Source: Kamptonema formosum PCC 6407 (GTDB lineage Bacteria > Cyanobacteriota > Cyanobacteriia > Cyanobacteriales > Microcoleaceae). Taken from it: a DNA stretch of 64,000 nt. The notes below the pieces were generated by a model. It was given only the letters and a program-made list of their open reading frames with translations. It was not told where the DNA came from and ran no database searches. Below, piece after piece: positions 30,035 through 38,648 of the stretch. The translations under genes and the position numbers were made by a program. Location: NCBI RefSeq assembly GCF_000332155.1, contig NZ_KB235904.1:1107910-1171909 (forward strand), read 5' to 3'. Each line of letters begins with the position of its first letter. The first letter of the stretch is position 1.

Positions 30035-30282
30035 TTAATTACCTCCTTGATAATTTTCAAGATGTCTTCATTAATATTGCGGGGTGGTTTCATATAAAGC
30101 TTATCTTTCTCAGCTTGCAATACCCGCTCGATGATTTGGCATACTTCTTCAGGTGCGCTGGTAATTGGTTCTTGCACGTCTCCCAAATCTACCTTAAGCT
30201 TATAAGATGAATTCTTTTCAGCTAAAATGTTCGTTGATATTGCGCTGATAAAATTGTCTTCGTATCTAAATGCCATAGTCAT
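30031..30282 (-). CDS. small partner protein of the SMC-like ATPase
   Basis: From ATG at 30282 (AGGA 5 nt upstream) this is an 83-aa charged protein with no family I recognise: FRYEDNFISAISTNILAEKN then a helical C-terminus EVCQIIERVLQAEKDKL. The 4-nt overlap with the ATPase gene suggests a stoichiometric subunit. Confidence 0.7.
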   Translation of the reverse strand: MTMAFRYEDNFISAISTNILAEKNSSYKLKVDLGDVQEPITSAPEEVCQIIERVLQAEKDKLYMKPPRNINEDILKIIKEVIK

Positions 30283-30357
30283 ATTTCCTAAATGTGTCAA
30301 GTTTTACAAACTCAAAACGCTAATGGTCTATAATAAGAATAGCAGGTTTATAAGATT

Positions 30358-31770
30358 TTAAATATCTAACAATCCATATCGGGTTTGCAGTTGTAACAAT
30401 TTAGTCCTAGCTGCTCCTGAGTTGTCTGCCAAATCCGCAAATTCTAGGAATCTCTTGAGTTCTTTTCGCAAGAGGTTACGTTCAACTTCTAGGGTTTCTC
30501 TACCCAAGTCGGGAGGTAATACTATCATGTCAAATAAAGTAGCACGTTCCTTACCGGGGTGCGGCCGTAAAATTCGCCCTCGGCGCTGGATAAATTGACG
30601 GGGATTGCTACTACTTGCTAAAATAACTGCATTGCGAATTGCGGGAATATCAACACCTTCATCCAAACAGCGAATTGCTACTAAACCCTGCAATTCTCCA
30701 CTTTCAAATTGCCGCCGCAATTGCTCTCTTTCAGCTAAAGGCGTATCCGCAGTATATGTATTAATCCGATAGCCAATTTCAGAGCCTAGCACTCTAGTAA
30801 CTTCTGATAATTGGCGATCGCTAATTTTGCTAGAGCTTCCTTCTACGGAACCATCTCCGCAATAAAATAATGTATGATTGGTATGTTTTCGCGTTGCCAT
30901 TAATTGCCGCAATGCGGTTAATTTATTGGCGGCTGCTCCAATTAACCGCGCTCGCTGCATCAGCAATGGCTTAACATCTATATCCTCAATATCTTCTCCA
31001 CCAGTTAGCAAAGCCCAGCCAATTTTTTTGGTTAATTTTTTATAGACTTGAGCTTCATATTCTGTCAGTTCTACTAAGAGGGGATAGTATAGATAGTGAA
31101 CTAGAGCTCCCTGACGTATAGCATCTCCTAATGTTAATTCCGGCTGCAAAACGGGGCCAAAATAATCAAAAATAGCCTCGCTTCCCTGTTCGTCAAAGTG
31201 TCTTTGGGGAGTAGCAGAAAGAGCGAGGCGCAGTCCAATATTTCGCGGTAAACTTTGTTCTAAACGAGGTGTACCCAGGTTATGAGCTTCGTCTCCAATA
31301 ATCAAAGTTTTATCTGGGAAATAGCGCAGTTGGGACTGTAAACTTTCTCCCATTAAAGTAGCATTAGTAGTAATCGCCGCGAGAAAAGGTTGGGAACCAG
31401 AATGCACGTTATACAAACCCGCAGCTAGTTGACTTTGCCAACTGCGGGCATTTTCAAAAGTTAAAATCGGTTGGATTCCAAATTTCTCGCATTCCCGCGC
31501 CCATTGTGCGACTAAGTGACAATAGGGGCAAATAACAATGAGACCTTGTAAACCGATTTTTTGATATAGTTCAGAAGCGATGGCTAGTGCTGTAATTGTC
31601 TTACCACTTCCTGTGGCCATTTTGAGCGTACCGCGCCCATTATTGGCAAACCAATTAGCGATAGCTTGCTGTTGATATTGCCGCAGTTGGAGAGATGGCG
31701 GTATCCGGGGAAACCCCACTTGCGGCTGATGTCCAAGAGTTTGATTCACTGTTAATCCAGTCAGATGCAA
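30358..31770 (-). CDS. DNA phosphorothioation system restriction-type helicase
   Basis: A DEAD/DEAH superfamily 2 helicase of 470 aa: LRQYQQQAIANWF (Q-motif-like), MATGSGKTITALAIA (Walker A), IIGDEAHNLG (DEAH), LALSATPQRHF (motif III), then the second RecA fold with RCLDEGVDIPAI and QRRGRILRPHPGKE. It matches the helicase family named as a restriction enzyme of dnd clusters. No nuclease motif is seen in this chain, so cutting would need a partner. It ends the island; DUF3082 follows. Confidence 0.85.
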   Translation of the reverse strand: MHLTGLTVNQTLGHQPQVGFPRIPPSLQLRQYQQQAIANWFANNGRGTLKMATGSGKTITALAIASELYQKIGLQGLIVICPYCHLVAQWARECEKFGIQPILTFENARSWQSQLAAGLYNVHSGSQPFLAAITTNATLMGESLQSQLRYFPDKTLIIGDEAHNLGTPRLEQSLPRNIGLRLALSATPQRHFDEQGSEAIFDYFGPVLQPELTLGDAIRQGALVHYLYYPLLVELTEYEAQVYKKLTKKIGWALLTGGEDIEDIDVKPLLMQRARLIGAAANKLTALRQLMATRKHTNHTLFYCGDGSVEGSSSKISDRQLSEVTRVLGSEIGYRINTYTADTPLAEREQLRRQFESGELQGLVAIRCLDEGVDIPAIRNAVILASSSNPRQFIQRRGRILRPHPGKERATLFDMIVLPPDLGRETLEVERNLLRKELKRFLEFADLADNSGAARTKLLQLQTRYGLLDI

Positions 31771-31893
31771 GATTCCCTAAAATTTGACTATATCAAATAA
31801 TTTTAGCTCAATCTCACTAAAATATTACACTTCTATATAATTTTTTAGTAAAAATTGTAACTGATTGGAAACTTCATTACTGGCAATGTCGAA

Positions 31894-32235
31894 TTAAATA
31901 CTTGCATCTTTCTTCAATCGTTTTATCAACCGCTGAATCAAAAGTTGCACCGCTAACCCCATCAAACCCAGAGCTGCCAAGGCGAAAATGCCTGTTCCTA
32001 GTGCAGCCATCCCTACGACTAAGGTTCGCACAGCAGAGGCGATTTTAATCACCGTGATATTGTCAGAATGAGTTGGTTTGTTAGCAAATGTCTGGGCAAT
32101 TGATGCCGTTAATAAATAGAGACCAGATGCGAATGCACCAGCAATCATCGAACCAGTAATGCACCGCAAAATACTTGTTTCTTCCGCAGAATTAGGCGGT
32201 TGAGAATTGGGAGTTGGATTAGTTAGATTAGTCAT
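31894..32235 (-). CDS. DUF3082 membrane protein
   Basis: 113 aa with two transmembrane helices (ITGSMIAGAFASGLYLLTASI; TLVVGMAALGTGIFALAALGLMG) and a basic tail, the pattern of the DUF3082 family conserved in cyanobacteria and plastids. Three bases downstream of ispE, so co-transcribed. Function unknown. Confidence 0.85.
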   Translation of the reverse strand: MTNLTNPTPNSQPPNSAEETSILRCITGSMIAGAFASGLYLLTASIAQTFANKPTHSDNITVIKIASAVRTLVVGMAALGTGIFALAALGLMGLAVQLLIQRLIKRLKKDASI

Positions 32236-32238
32236 AGT

Positions 32239-33186
32239 TTAATCAGATGCAATGCGAATGCCAGTATTACTAAATTTTGCCACCCACAGGTCTAAATCGG
32301 GAGATGCGATCGCACTTTTTACCCGCTCTTTAACCTGTTCTGCTTCTGCCAGAGACTCCGTTAAAGCAAACACCGTAGGCCCCGAACCAGACATCATCGT
32401 TCCCACAACCCCTAGTGACTGAAAAACCTCTCGCAGTTGCAATACTTGAGGATATACAGGCAAGGCTACTTTCTCTAAATCATTGTGCAATAATTGCCCA
32501 ATTTTTGCTGCATCTTTGTGGGCGATCGCGGCTACCATCTGCCCAGAATGTACCCGTTGTCGGCGACATTCTACATCATCCGGCGCACAATAAGAACTGC
32601 TGAATTGTTGCCGATAAGTTTGATAGGCCCAGGCCGTAGAAATCGATAAATTGCGATATTTTGCCAGCACAACATAGAGATTATCTAAATCCGGCAAGGG
32701 TGAAAGTTCTTCACCTCTACCTGTTGCTAAAGCAGTACCACCAGCAATGCAAAAAGGGATATCCGAACCCAATTGAGAACCCAATTCTTGCAATTCTGAG
32801 TGCGTAAGTCCGAGTTGCCACATCAAATCCATCCCCACTAAAACAGCGGCCGCATCTGCCGATCCGCCAGCCAAACCTGCTGCTACAGGAATGTGTTTGT
32901 GAATCACAATTTCCACGCCGCCGTAGCGAGCAAAAGCAGTGGGAAATTGCCTAGCTAGCAAGTCGGCGGCGCGGTAGGCGAGGTTATTTTTGTCAGCGGG
33001 GACTTGGGAATCGTCACAGCGGACGCGGATGGTTTCTGTACCGATGGGCCGCAAGTCGATGCGATCGGCTAAATCTATACTTTGAAGTACCATTGCCAGT
33101 TCGTGATAGCCGCCGCTAGGCGAATCACCGATGATTTCTAAGTATAGATTGATTTTTGCGGGAGCAATCAGAGAATATGAGCGCAT
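32239..33186 (-). CDS. ispE: 4-diphosphocytidyl-2-C-methyl-D-erythritol kinase
   Basis: A GHMP kinase of the MEP isoprenoid pathway that phosphorylates CDP-methylerythritol; the pathway supplies carotenoids, phytol and quinones. Motifs: APAKINLYLEI at the start, IPVAAGLAGGSADAAAVLVG (ATP loop) near residue 95, and MMSGSGPTVFALTE near 265. 315 aa is normal. It lies in the order rsmA-ispE-DUF3082, a common cyanobacterial arrangement. Confidence 0.96.
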   Translation of the reverse strand: MRSYSLIAPAKINLYLEIIGDSPSGGYHELAMVLQSIDLADRIDLRPIGTETIRVRCDDSQVPADKNNLAYRAADLLARQFPTAFARYGGVEIVIHKHIPVAAGLAGGSADAAAVLVGMDLMWQLGLTHSELQELGSQLGSDIPFCIAGGTALATGRGEELSPLPDLDNLYVVLAKYRNLSISTAWAYQTYRQQFSSSYCAPDDVECRRQRVHSGQMVAAIAHKDAAKIGQLLHNDLEKVALPVYPQVLQLREVFQSLGVVGTMMSGSGPTVFALTESLAEAEQVKERVKSAIASPDLDLWVAKFSNTGIRIASD

Positions 33187-33300
33187 AAGTATGGATGATT
33201 TGGGACGTAATTCCCTTGTTCTGAGCTAATTTACATCAGTCTGCGACCATAATCAATCCTTCTTCATTGCTTAACATAAAACTATGCAGAACTTCATAGG

Positions 33301-34146
33301 CTACTCACCGGTGTATAATTCTCTCCCCAATTCTACCTCTAAGTTGTTAGCTAAAGCTACCCATTCAGCTACACTTAGATCTTCAGCCCGACATTGAGGA
33401 TTTATTTGTAATTTTTCTAGTAATTGAGCGAGTCGCTCTAACTCAATTGTTCCTTTTAAATTATTACGCAACATCTTACGCTTGCTACCAAAGCCGAGTT
33501 TAATTAAACTCTCTAAATGTACGGGGTTAATCGCTTGCGGTTCCACCATCCGGGGACGCAGCCGCACTACAGCAGAATCCACTTTGGGCGGCGGATAAAA
33601 TGCCTTAGCTGGTACGTCGCAAATTAACTCGCATTCAGCTAAATATTGCACTCGCACTGACAGCGCACCGAAGGCTCTGGAACCAGGTTTAGCATACAGC
33701 CTTTCTGCAACTTCTTTTTGTACGAGCAGCACAATTAAATCAAAAGGTTTAGCTGCCGGAGCTGAGATTTTACCTAGTAGTTTTTCAATAATCGGCCCAG
33801 TTATATTATAAGGAATATTGGCAACGACTTTATTAGGATTTTGGAATTTAGGGAACGCAGCTAATTGCTCCTCTAAATCCATTGCAAGGATATCGCCTTG
33901 GACAAGTAGGAAATTGTCAACTTTACCCAGTTGCTTTGCTAATTTTTCGCATAAGTCGCGATCGATTTCCACAGCCACAACTGACTGCGCCGCAGGTAAT
34001 AAGCTCCGAGTTAAAATTCCTGTACCAGGCCCAATTTCTAATACGCGATCCTGCGACAAATCAGCCGCTTTAACAATCTGATTTAAAGCTTTTTCGCTCT
34101 TGAGCCAATGTTGAGCAAATCGTTTTCGGGGTTGAGGTTCCCGCAT
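33301..34146 (-). CDS. rsmA: 16S rRNA (A1518/A1519) dimethyltransferase
   Basis: RsmA/KsgA dimethylates two adenosines at the 3' end of 16S rRNA during small-subunit assembly. QHWLKSEKALNQIVKAA, VLEIGPGTGILTRSLL (SAM site), VVANIPYNITGPIIEKL (the NIPY catalytic motif) and AFYPPPKVDSAVVRL are present; 281 aa is normal. Upstream of ispE, same strand. Confidence 0.96.
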   Translation of the reverse strand: MREPQPRKRFAQHWLKSEKALNQIVKAADLSQDRVLEIGPGTGILTRSLLPAAQSVVAVEIDRDLCEKLAKQLGKVDNFLLVQGDILAMDLEEQLAAFPKFQNPNKVVANIPYNITGPIIEKLLGKISAPAAKPFDLIVLLVQKEVAERLYAKPGSRAFGALSVRVQYLAECELICDVPAKAFYPPPKVDSAVVRLRPRMVEPQAINPVHLESLIKLGFGSKRKMLRNNLKGTIELERLAQLLEKLQINPQCRAEDLSVAEWVALANNLEVELGRELYTGE

Positions 34147-34287
34147 CCTGAATTACCTAGCGCATTATGAAACTGCTATAGTTATGAATTATATACCATC
34201 GCTTCGCCATCCGCACACAAATATTTATTGTCATTGAATTCAATCTAGAATAATGCTAAACTATTTCCTAGTTGAGCGAGGTAAACA

Positions 34288-34857
34288 ATGTCAGCCACAA
34301 GCGAACTAACACTACAAGAGTTTTTCGCTCTCCCCCCCCTTGAGGGAGATATTACCTATGAACTTATTGATGGTCAGGCTGTCCCAAAGATGTCTCCAAA
34401 ATTTTCGCACTCTAAGCTTACCCGTACACTACTATATCTAATCGATTTGTGGTGTGAAGGACGCGGTGAAGTCTTGCCAGAATGGGCTATTCAATTAACT
34501 AAAAAAGGTCGAGCCTGGGTACCGACTCCTGACCTTTTATATATTTCTTATGAACGCTTACCCGCAGACTGGAATCAAGATGAAGCCTGTCCCATTCCAC
34601 CAGAACTCGTGATAGAAATTATTTCACCTGGACAAACTTTTGGACAAATGGCGGCTAAAGCGAGAGATTATTTAGATGCTAAGGTATTGCGGGTTTGGGT
34701 GGTAGATAGCAAAGCTAGAAGTATTACTGTTTTTTATCCCGATGCACCACCCCAAACTTATATGGGAGATATCCTGCTAACAGATTCACTGTTTGCAGGA
34801 TTGGAATTTACCCCAGAGCAGATATTTCAAAAGGCAAAAATACCACTAAATAATTAG
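34288..34857 (+). CDS. Uma2-family (DUF820) endonuclease-like protein, copy 1
   Basis: 189 aa with the family core LPPLEGDITYELIDGQAVPK, HSKLTRTLLYLIDLW, PDLLYIS, ELVIEIISPGQTF and ARDYLDAKVLRVWVVD, a PD-(D/E)XK fold (Asp of TPDLLYIS, E-I-I of VIEIIS, Lys of KARDYL). Cyanobacteria carry dozens; activity is unproven. Tandem with a close copy 10 bp downstream. Confidence 0.88.
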   Translation: MSATSELTLQEFFALPPLEGDITYELIDGQAVPKMSPKFSHSKLTRTLLYLIDLWCEGRGEVLPEWAIQLTKKGRAWVPTPDLLYISYERLPADWNQDEACPIPPELVIEIISPGQTFGQMAAKARDYLDAKVLRVWVVDSKARSITVFYPDAPPQTYMGDILLTDSLFAGLEFTPEQIFQKAKIPLNN

Positions 34858-34867
34858 GTAAAAAATA

Positions 34868-35440
34868 GTGCAAATCACAAGCCGATTAACACTCGAAGAG
34901 TTTTTGGGTCTCCCGCCAGTTGAGAGTGATATTACCTATGAACTTATTGATGGTCAGGCTGTACCAAAGATGTCTCCAAAAAAATTTCACTCCAAGCTCA
35001 CCCGTACATTCCTTAATCTAATTGAAAATTGGTCTGATGGACGGGGAGAAGTATGTCCAGAATTAGCTGTCACTTTAAGTAAAAAAGGGCGAGATTGGGC
35101 ACCAATACCAGACCTTTTATATATTTCTAATGAAAGCTTACCAGATGACTGGGATCAAGATGGAGCTTGTTCTGTTCCACCAGAACTCGTGATAGAAATT
35201 ATTTCACCTGGACAAACTTTTGGACAAATGGCGGCTAAAGCAAGAGATTATTTAGATGCTAATGTATTGCGGGTTTGGGTGGTAGATAGCAAAGCTAGAA
35301 GTATTACTGTTTTTTATCCCGATGCACCACCACAGACTTATATGGGAGATACACTGCTAACAGATTCACTGTTTGCAGGACTAGAATTTACCGCAGAGCA
35401 GATATTTCAAAAGGCAAAAATACCACTAAATAATAACTAA
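34868..35440 (+). CDS. Uma2-family endonuclease-like protein, copy 2
   Basis: 190 aa from a GTG. Its C-terminal half (from PPELVIEIISPGQTFGQMAA to the end) is almost identical to copy 1 at DNA level, while the N-terminal half differs more, pointing to recent duplication with divergence or gene conversion. The catalytic-core motifs are retained. Confidence 0.87.
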   Translation: MQITSRLTLEEFLGLPPVESDITYELIDGQAVPKMSPKKFHSKLTRTFLNLIENWSDGRGEVCPELAVTLSKKGRDWAPIPDLLYISNESLPDDWDQDGACSVPPELVIEIISPGQTFGQMAAKARDYLDANVLRVWVVDSKARSITVFYPDAPPQTYMGDTLLTDSLFAGLEFTAEQIFQKAKIPLNNN

Positions 35441-35643
35441 AAAATCACAATCAGGCATTATTTTATCACAGAAAATACTGCCTGATTGCTAAGGGCAAAT
35501 GCCGATTCACTCCACAATTATTTTTGCTCTAGTGTTTAGGAAATCAGCAAGCTATGTATATTTTTGTTAAAAAATGGAATTAGTTAGGCCAAGTTTTGAC
35601 AGAATTGTATTTATCTTCACCAGTCTCTAAAGGAGATTACCCT

Positions 35644-36315
35644 GTGAAATATAAAATTCGTTATAAACCATCCTTTGCAGCTATTTTCATCACCCTAGAC
35701 CCCGGAGAAAGTATCACCGCCGAGGCGGGGGCTATGACTAGCATGGATGGAAAACTATCTATAAAAACTGAATTTTCAGGCGGCTTCTTCTCTGGCTTAC
35801 TCAAAAAGTTTTTTGGCGGCGAATCTCTGTTTGTCAATAAGTTCATCAATGAAACGCAAGAACCCCTACAAGTCATCTTAACTCAACCTACTATTGGCGA
35901 TATAGAAGCCATAGAATTAAAAAGCGATCGCGAGATATATTTTCAATCTGGTGCTTATATTGCCCATACTAAAGGATTAAATATCGGTGTCGGCTGGGCG
36001 GGTTTTTCTAGTTGGTTTGCTGGCGAAGGATTGTTCAAGTTAAAAGTTAGTAGTAAAAACAAAGGTCTGGTTTTCTTCGGCGCTTATGGTGGCATTACGA
36101 ATAAAAAAATTACAGGTGAATTTGTGGTTGATAGCGGTCATTTAGTCGCCTACGAACCAGGGATTAAAATGAGCGTTACTTTGGCTGGAGGCTTATTTGG
36201 TTCAGTCACATCAGGGGAAGGATTCGTTAACAAACTTTCCGGCACTGGGGATATTTATTTACAGTCTCGCAGCATAGATGGTTTAGTTAGATTTTTACGT
36301 CCAAAATTCTTTTAA
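35644..36315 (+). CDS. AIM24-family (TIGR00266) protein 1
   Basis: A 224-aa beta-rich protein: YKPSFAAIFITLDPGESITAEAGAM, FFGGESLFVNKFINE, VVDSGHLVAYEPGI and GEGFVNKLSGTGDIYLQ are the repeated strand motifs of the AIM24/tryptophan-RNA-attenuator-like fold. The GTG at 35644 with AAAGGAG 8 nt upstream is preferred over the TTG at 35596. First of three paralogues followed by an M48 protease. Biochemical role unknown. Confidence 0.9.
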   Translation: MKYKIRYKPSFAAIFITLDPGESITAEAGAMTSMDGKLSIKTEFSGGFFSGLLKKFFGGESLFVNKFINETQEPLQVILTQPTIGDIEAIELKSDREIYFQSGAYIAHTKGLNIGVGWAGFSSWFAGEGLFKLKVSSKNKGLVFFGAYGGITNKKITGEFVVDSGHLVAYEPGIKMSVTLAGGLFGSVTSGEGFVNKLSGTGDIYLQSRSIDGLVRFLRPKFF

Positions 36316-36337
36316 TTTTGCAATAGAGGCAGCAATA

Positions 36338-37015
36338 ATGGATATCCAAATTTTGCAGCAACCTGATAGTGCAATTGCGCGTGTCACCTTCGATGCTCGC
36401 GAAGAATTAGTAGCAGAAGCAGGTGCGATGATTGCGATGAACGGTTATATTAATGTTAGCACTACTCTCCGGCAAGGTAAAGGTGGTGGCATTTTAGGCG
36501 GACTTAAACGTACGATCGCAGGAGAATCTTTATTCTTAAGCGTTTTTCGTTCTCCTACTGCTGGCTGTGAACTATTTTTAGCTCCTAAACTGCTCGGAGA
36601 TATCTGCCATTATCAAGTTTCTAATGTGGGATTGGTAGTACAGGCTACTTCTTATCTAGCTAGCGGTTCTGATGTTGATATTGAGTTGGGATTTCAAGGT
36701 TTTAAATCTTTATTTTCGGGAGAATCAATTTTCTGGTTAGATATTAGCGGCAAAGGCGATTTACTCCTGAGTTCTTTTGGAGCAATTTATGAAATCCCTG
36801 TTGATGGCGAATATGTAGTAGATACTGGTCATATTGTCGCTTTTGAAAAAACCCTGAACTTTACAATTGGCAAGCCAGGTTCTAGCTGGCTAGGTGCTTT
36901 TCTAGGTGGTGAAGGATTAGTTTGTCGGTTTAAAGGAAAAGGGCGATTATTCTGTCAAACTCACAATGCGACGGCTTTTGGTCAATTAGTTGGCCCTCAG
37001 TTACCGCCTCGATAA
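36338..37015 (+). CDS. AIM24-family protein 2
   Basis: 225 aa, 22 bp after the first paralogue. Motifs ARVTFDAREELVAEAGAMIAM, IAGESLFLSVFRSP, GEYVVDTGHIVAFEKTL, LGGEGLVCRFKGKGRLFCQT. Similar to protein 3 but clearly divergent. Confidence 0.9.
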   Translation: MDIQILQQPDSAIARVTFDAREELVAEAGAMIAMNGYINVSTTLRQGKGGGILGGLKRTIAGESLFLSVFRSPTAGCELFLAPKLLGDICHYQVSNVGLVVQATSYLASGSDVDIELGFQGFKSLFSGESIFWLDISGKGDLLLSSFGAIYEIPVDGEYVVDTGHIVAFEKTLNFTIGKPGSSWLGAFLGGEGLVCRFKGKGRLFCQTHNATAFGQLVGPQLPPR

Positions 37016-37095
37016 TAGAACTGTTAACTGTTAACTGTTAACTGTTAAGTGAGAATATTGGTAGAGAATTTTAGTAAGGCGATGGAGAAACAGCC

Positions 37096-37800
37096 ATGAA
37101 AAATGAAATTGATTACACTATTGAGCATTCCCCTTCCTATGCTTCATTACGGTTAGACCTCAAGGCAAATGAAACTGTTTTTGTGGAATCGGGAGCAATG
37201 GCAGCTATGGATTCCTGTATCAAAATGAAATCCAAGGTGCAAGGGGGATTAATGAAAGGAATTGGTCGAATGTTAGGGGGTGAATCGCTATTTATCAGTG
37301 AGTTTACCGCCGAAGGAAAACCTGGGCAATTATTTGTCTCGCCAGGAGTACCCGGAGATATTCAGCATTATTATCTTAATGGTAATGGTAATAATTTAAT
37401 GGTTCAATCTTCCGGGTTTGTTGCTTCTAGCCCCACTGTCACTATTGACACAAAATTTCAAGATTTTAAAGGCTTTTTTAGTGGTGAATCGCTGTTTTTA
37501 ATTAAAGCTACTGGGAAAGGAGATTTTTGGTTTTCTTCCTACGGGGCAATTGTTGAAATTCCTATTGATGGCGATCATGTTGTCGATACAGGTTACATTG
37601 TCGCCTTTGAAGATACTCTCAACTATAATGTGGAAATGATGGGCGGCTTATCTTTTAAAAGTCTGAAAACGGGGATTCTAGGTGGTGAAGGATTGGTGTG
37701 TCGCTTCCAAGGTCAAGGCCGTCTGTGGGTGCAGTCGCGAAATCTGTTTCCTTTGCTTAATTTTTTGAATCCTTTCCGTCCAGTTAAAAGCAATAACTAA
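37096..37800 (+). CDS. AIM24-family protein 3
   Basis: 234 aa. YASLRLDLKANETVFVESGAMAAM, LGGESLFISEFTAEG, DGDHVVDTGYIVAFEDTLN and LGGEGLVCRFQGQGRLWVQS. A GTTAACT repeat separates it from paralogue 2. The M48 protease gene begins 15 bp downstream. Confidence 0.9.
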   Translation: MKNEIDYTIEHSPSYASLRLDLKANETVFVESGAMAAMDSCIKMKSKVQGGLMKGIGRMLGGESLFISEFTAEGKPGQLFVSPGVPGDIQHYYLNGNGNNLMVQSSGFVASSPTVTIDTKFQDFKGFFSGESLFLIKATGKGDFWFSSYGAIVEIPIDGDHVVDTGYIVAFEDTLNYNVEMMGGLSFKSLKTGILGGEGLVCRFQGQGRLWVQSRNLFPLLNFLNPFRPVKSNN

Positions 37801-37815
37801 ACCTATTTATAGATC

Positions 37816-38616
37816 ATGCCTGATGATGAATTTAGCTCTAGAAATTCCCCAACTAGCAATCGCCAGTTATTGATAATTCTGACAATCTTTTTAGGGTTGC
37901 TTGTAGGATCGATTTGCTTTATACTATTTATAGTCGATAGCTTAGTATGGGTAATTCCTGTTAGTGCAGAACAACAGCTTGGTAAATTAATTGCTCCTGC
38001 TTACGAGCAAATAGCTAAACCTTCTCCGGCTCAAGATACGCTGAATCAACTTTTAGATCGACTAGAAACTAAGTTAACAAAAGAGCAAGCAGAAGGGCGT
38101 AATTACAGAGTTTTGTATGTGTCACAGCCGACGGTCAATGCTTTAGCAATACCGGGTGATATTGTGATTATTTATTCTGGTTTAGTTGCTGAAGCAAAAT
38201 CAGAAAATGAACTGATGATGGTACTCGGCCATGAACTCGGTCATTTTGCTCACCGCGATCATTTACGAAGTTTGGGGCGGAGTTTACTTGTGCAAGTTGT
38301 ACTGGCTTATTTTTTTGGGGATTTGAGCTCGCTGCAATCTACTATTTCTACTGTCTCCACTGCTCAATTTTCTCAAAATCAAGAACGTCAAGCTGATGAA
38401 TTTGGCTTGTCTCTTTTGCAAGCTACTTATAATCATGTGGGGGGAGCAACTGACTTTTTTGAGCGCATGAGTGAGAAACAGGGTGGGGATATTATACCTT
38501 TTTTAGCTACTCATCCAAATCCGCGCGATCGCGTTGCAGAATTAAAGCGTTTGATCGAGAAACGTCAGTATAAAATTGGGGAGAAATTGCCTCTGCCCTC
38601 AACGCTAAAATTGTAA
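37816..38616 (+). CDS. M48-family membrane metalloprotease
   Basis: A transmembrane anchor (LLIILTIFLGLLVGSICFILF), then a peptidase domain with MVLGHELGHFAHRDH (zinc HExxH-type HELGH) and the third ligand region NQERQADEFGLSLL. Relatives (HtpX/LoiP/BepA-like) degrade damaged envelope proteins. Probably co-transcribed with the three AIM24 genes. Confidence 0.92.
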   Translation: MPDDEFSSRNSPTSNRQLLIILTIFLGLLVGSICFILFIVDSLVWVIPVSAEQQLGKLIAPAYEQIAKPSPAQDTLNQLLDRLETKLTKEQAEGRNYRVLYVSQPTVNALAIPGDIVIIYSGLVAEAKSENELMMVLGHELGHFAHRDHLRSLGRSLLVQVVLAYFFGDLSSLQSTISTVSTAQFSQNQERQADEFGLSLLQATYNHVGGATDFFERMSEKQGGDIIPFLATHPNPRDRVAELKRLIEKRQYKIGEKLPLPSTLKL

Positions 38617-38648
38617 CGCCGCCCAGAGGGTGACATTACTGTGTTTCA

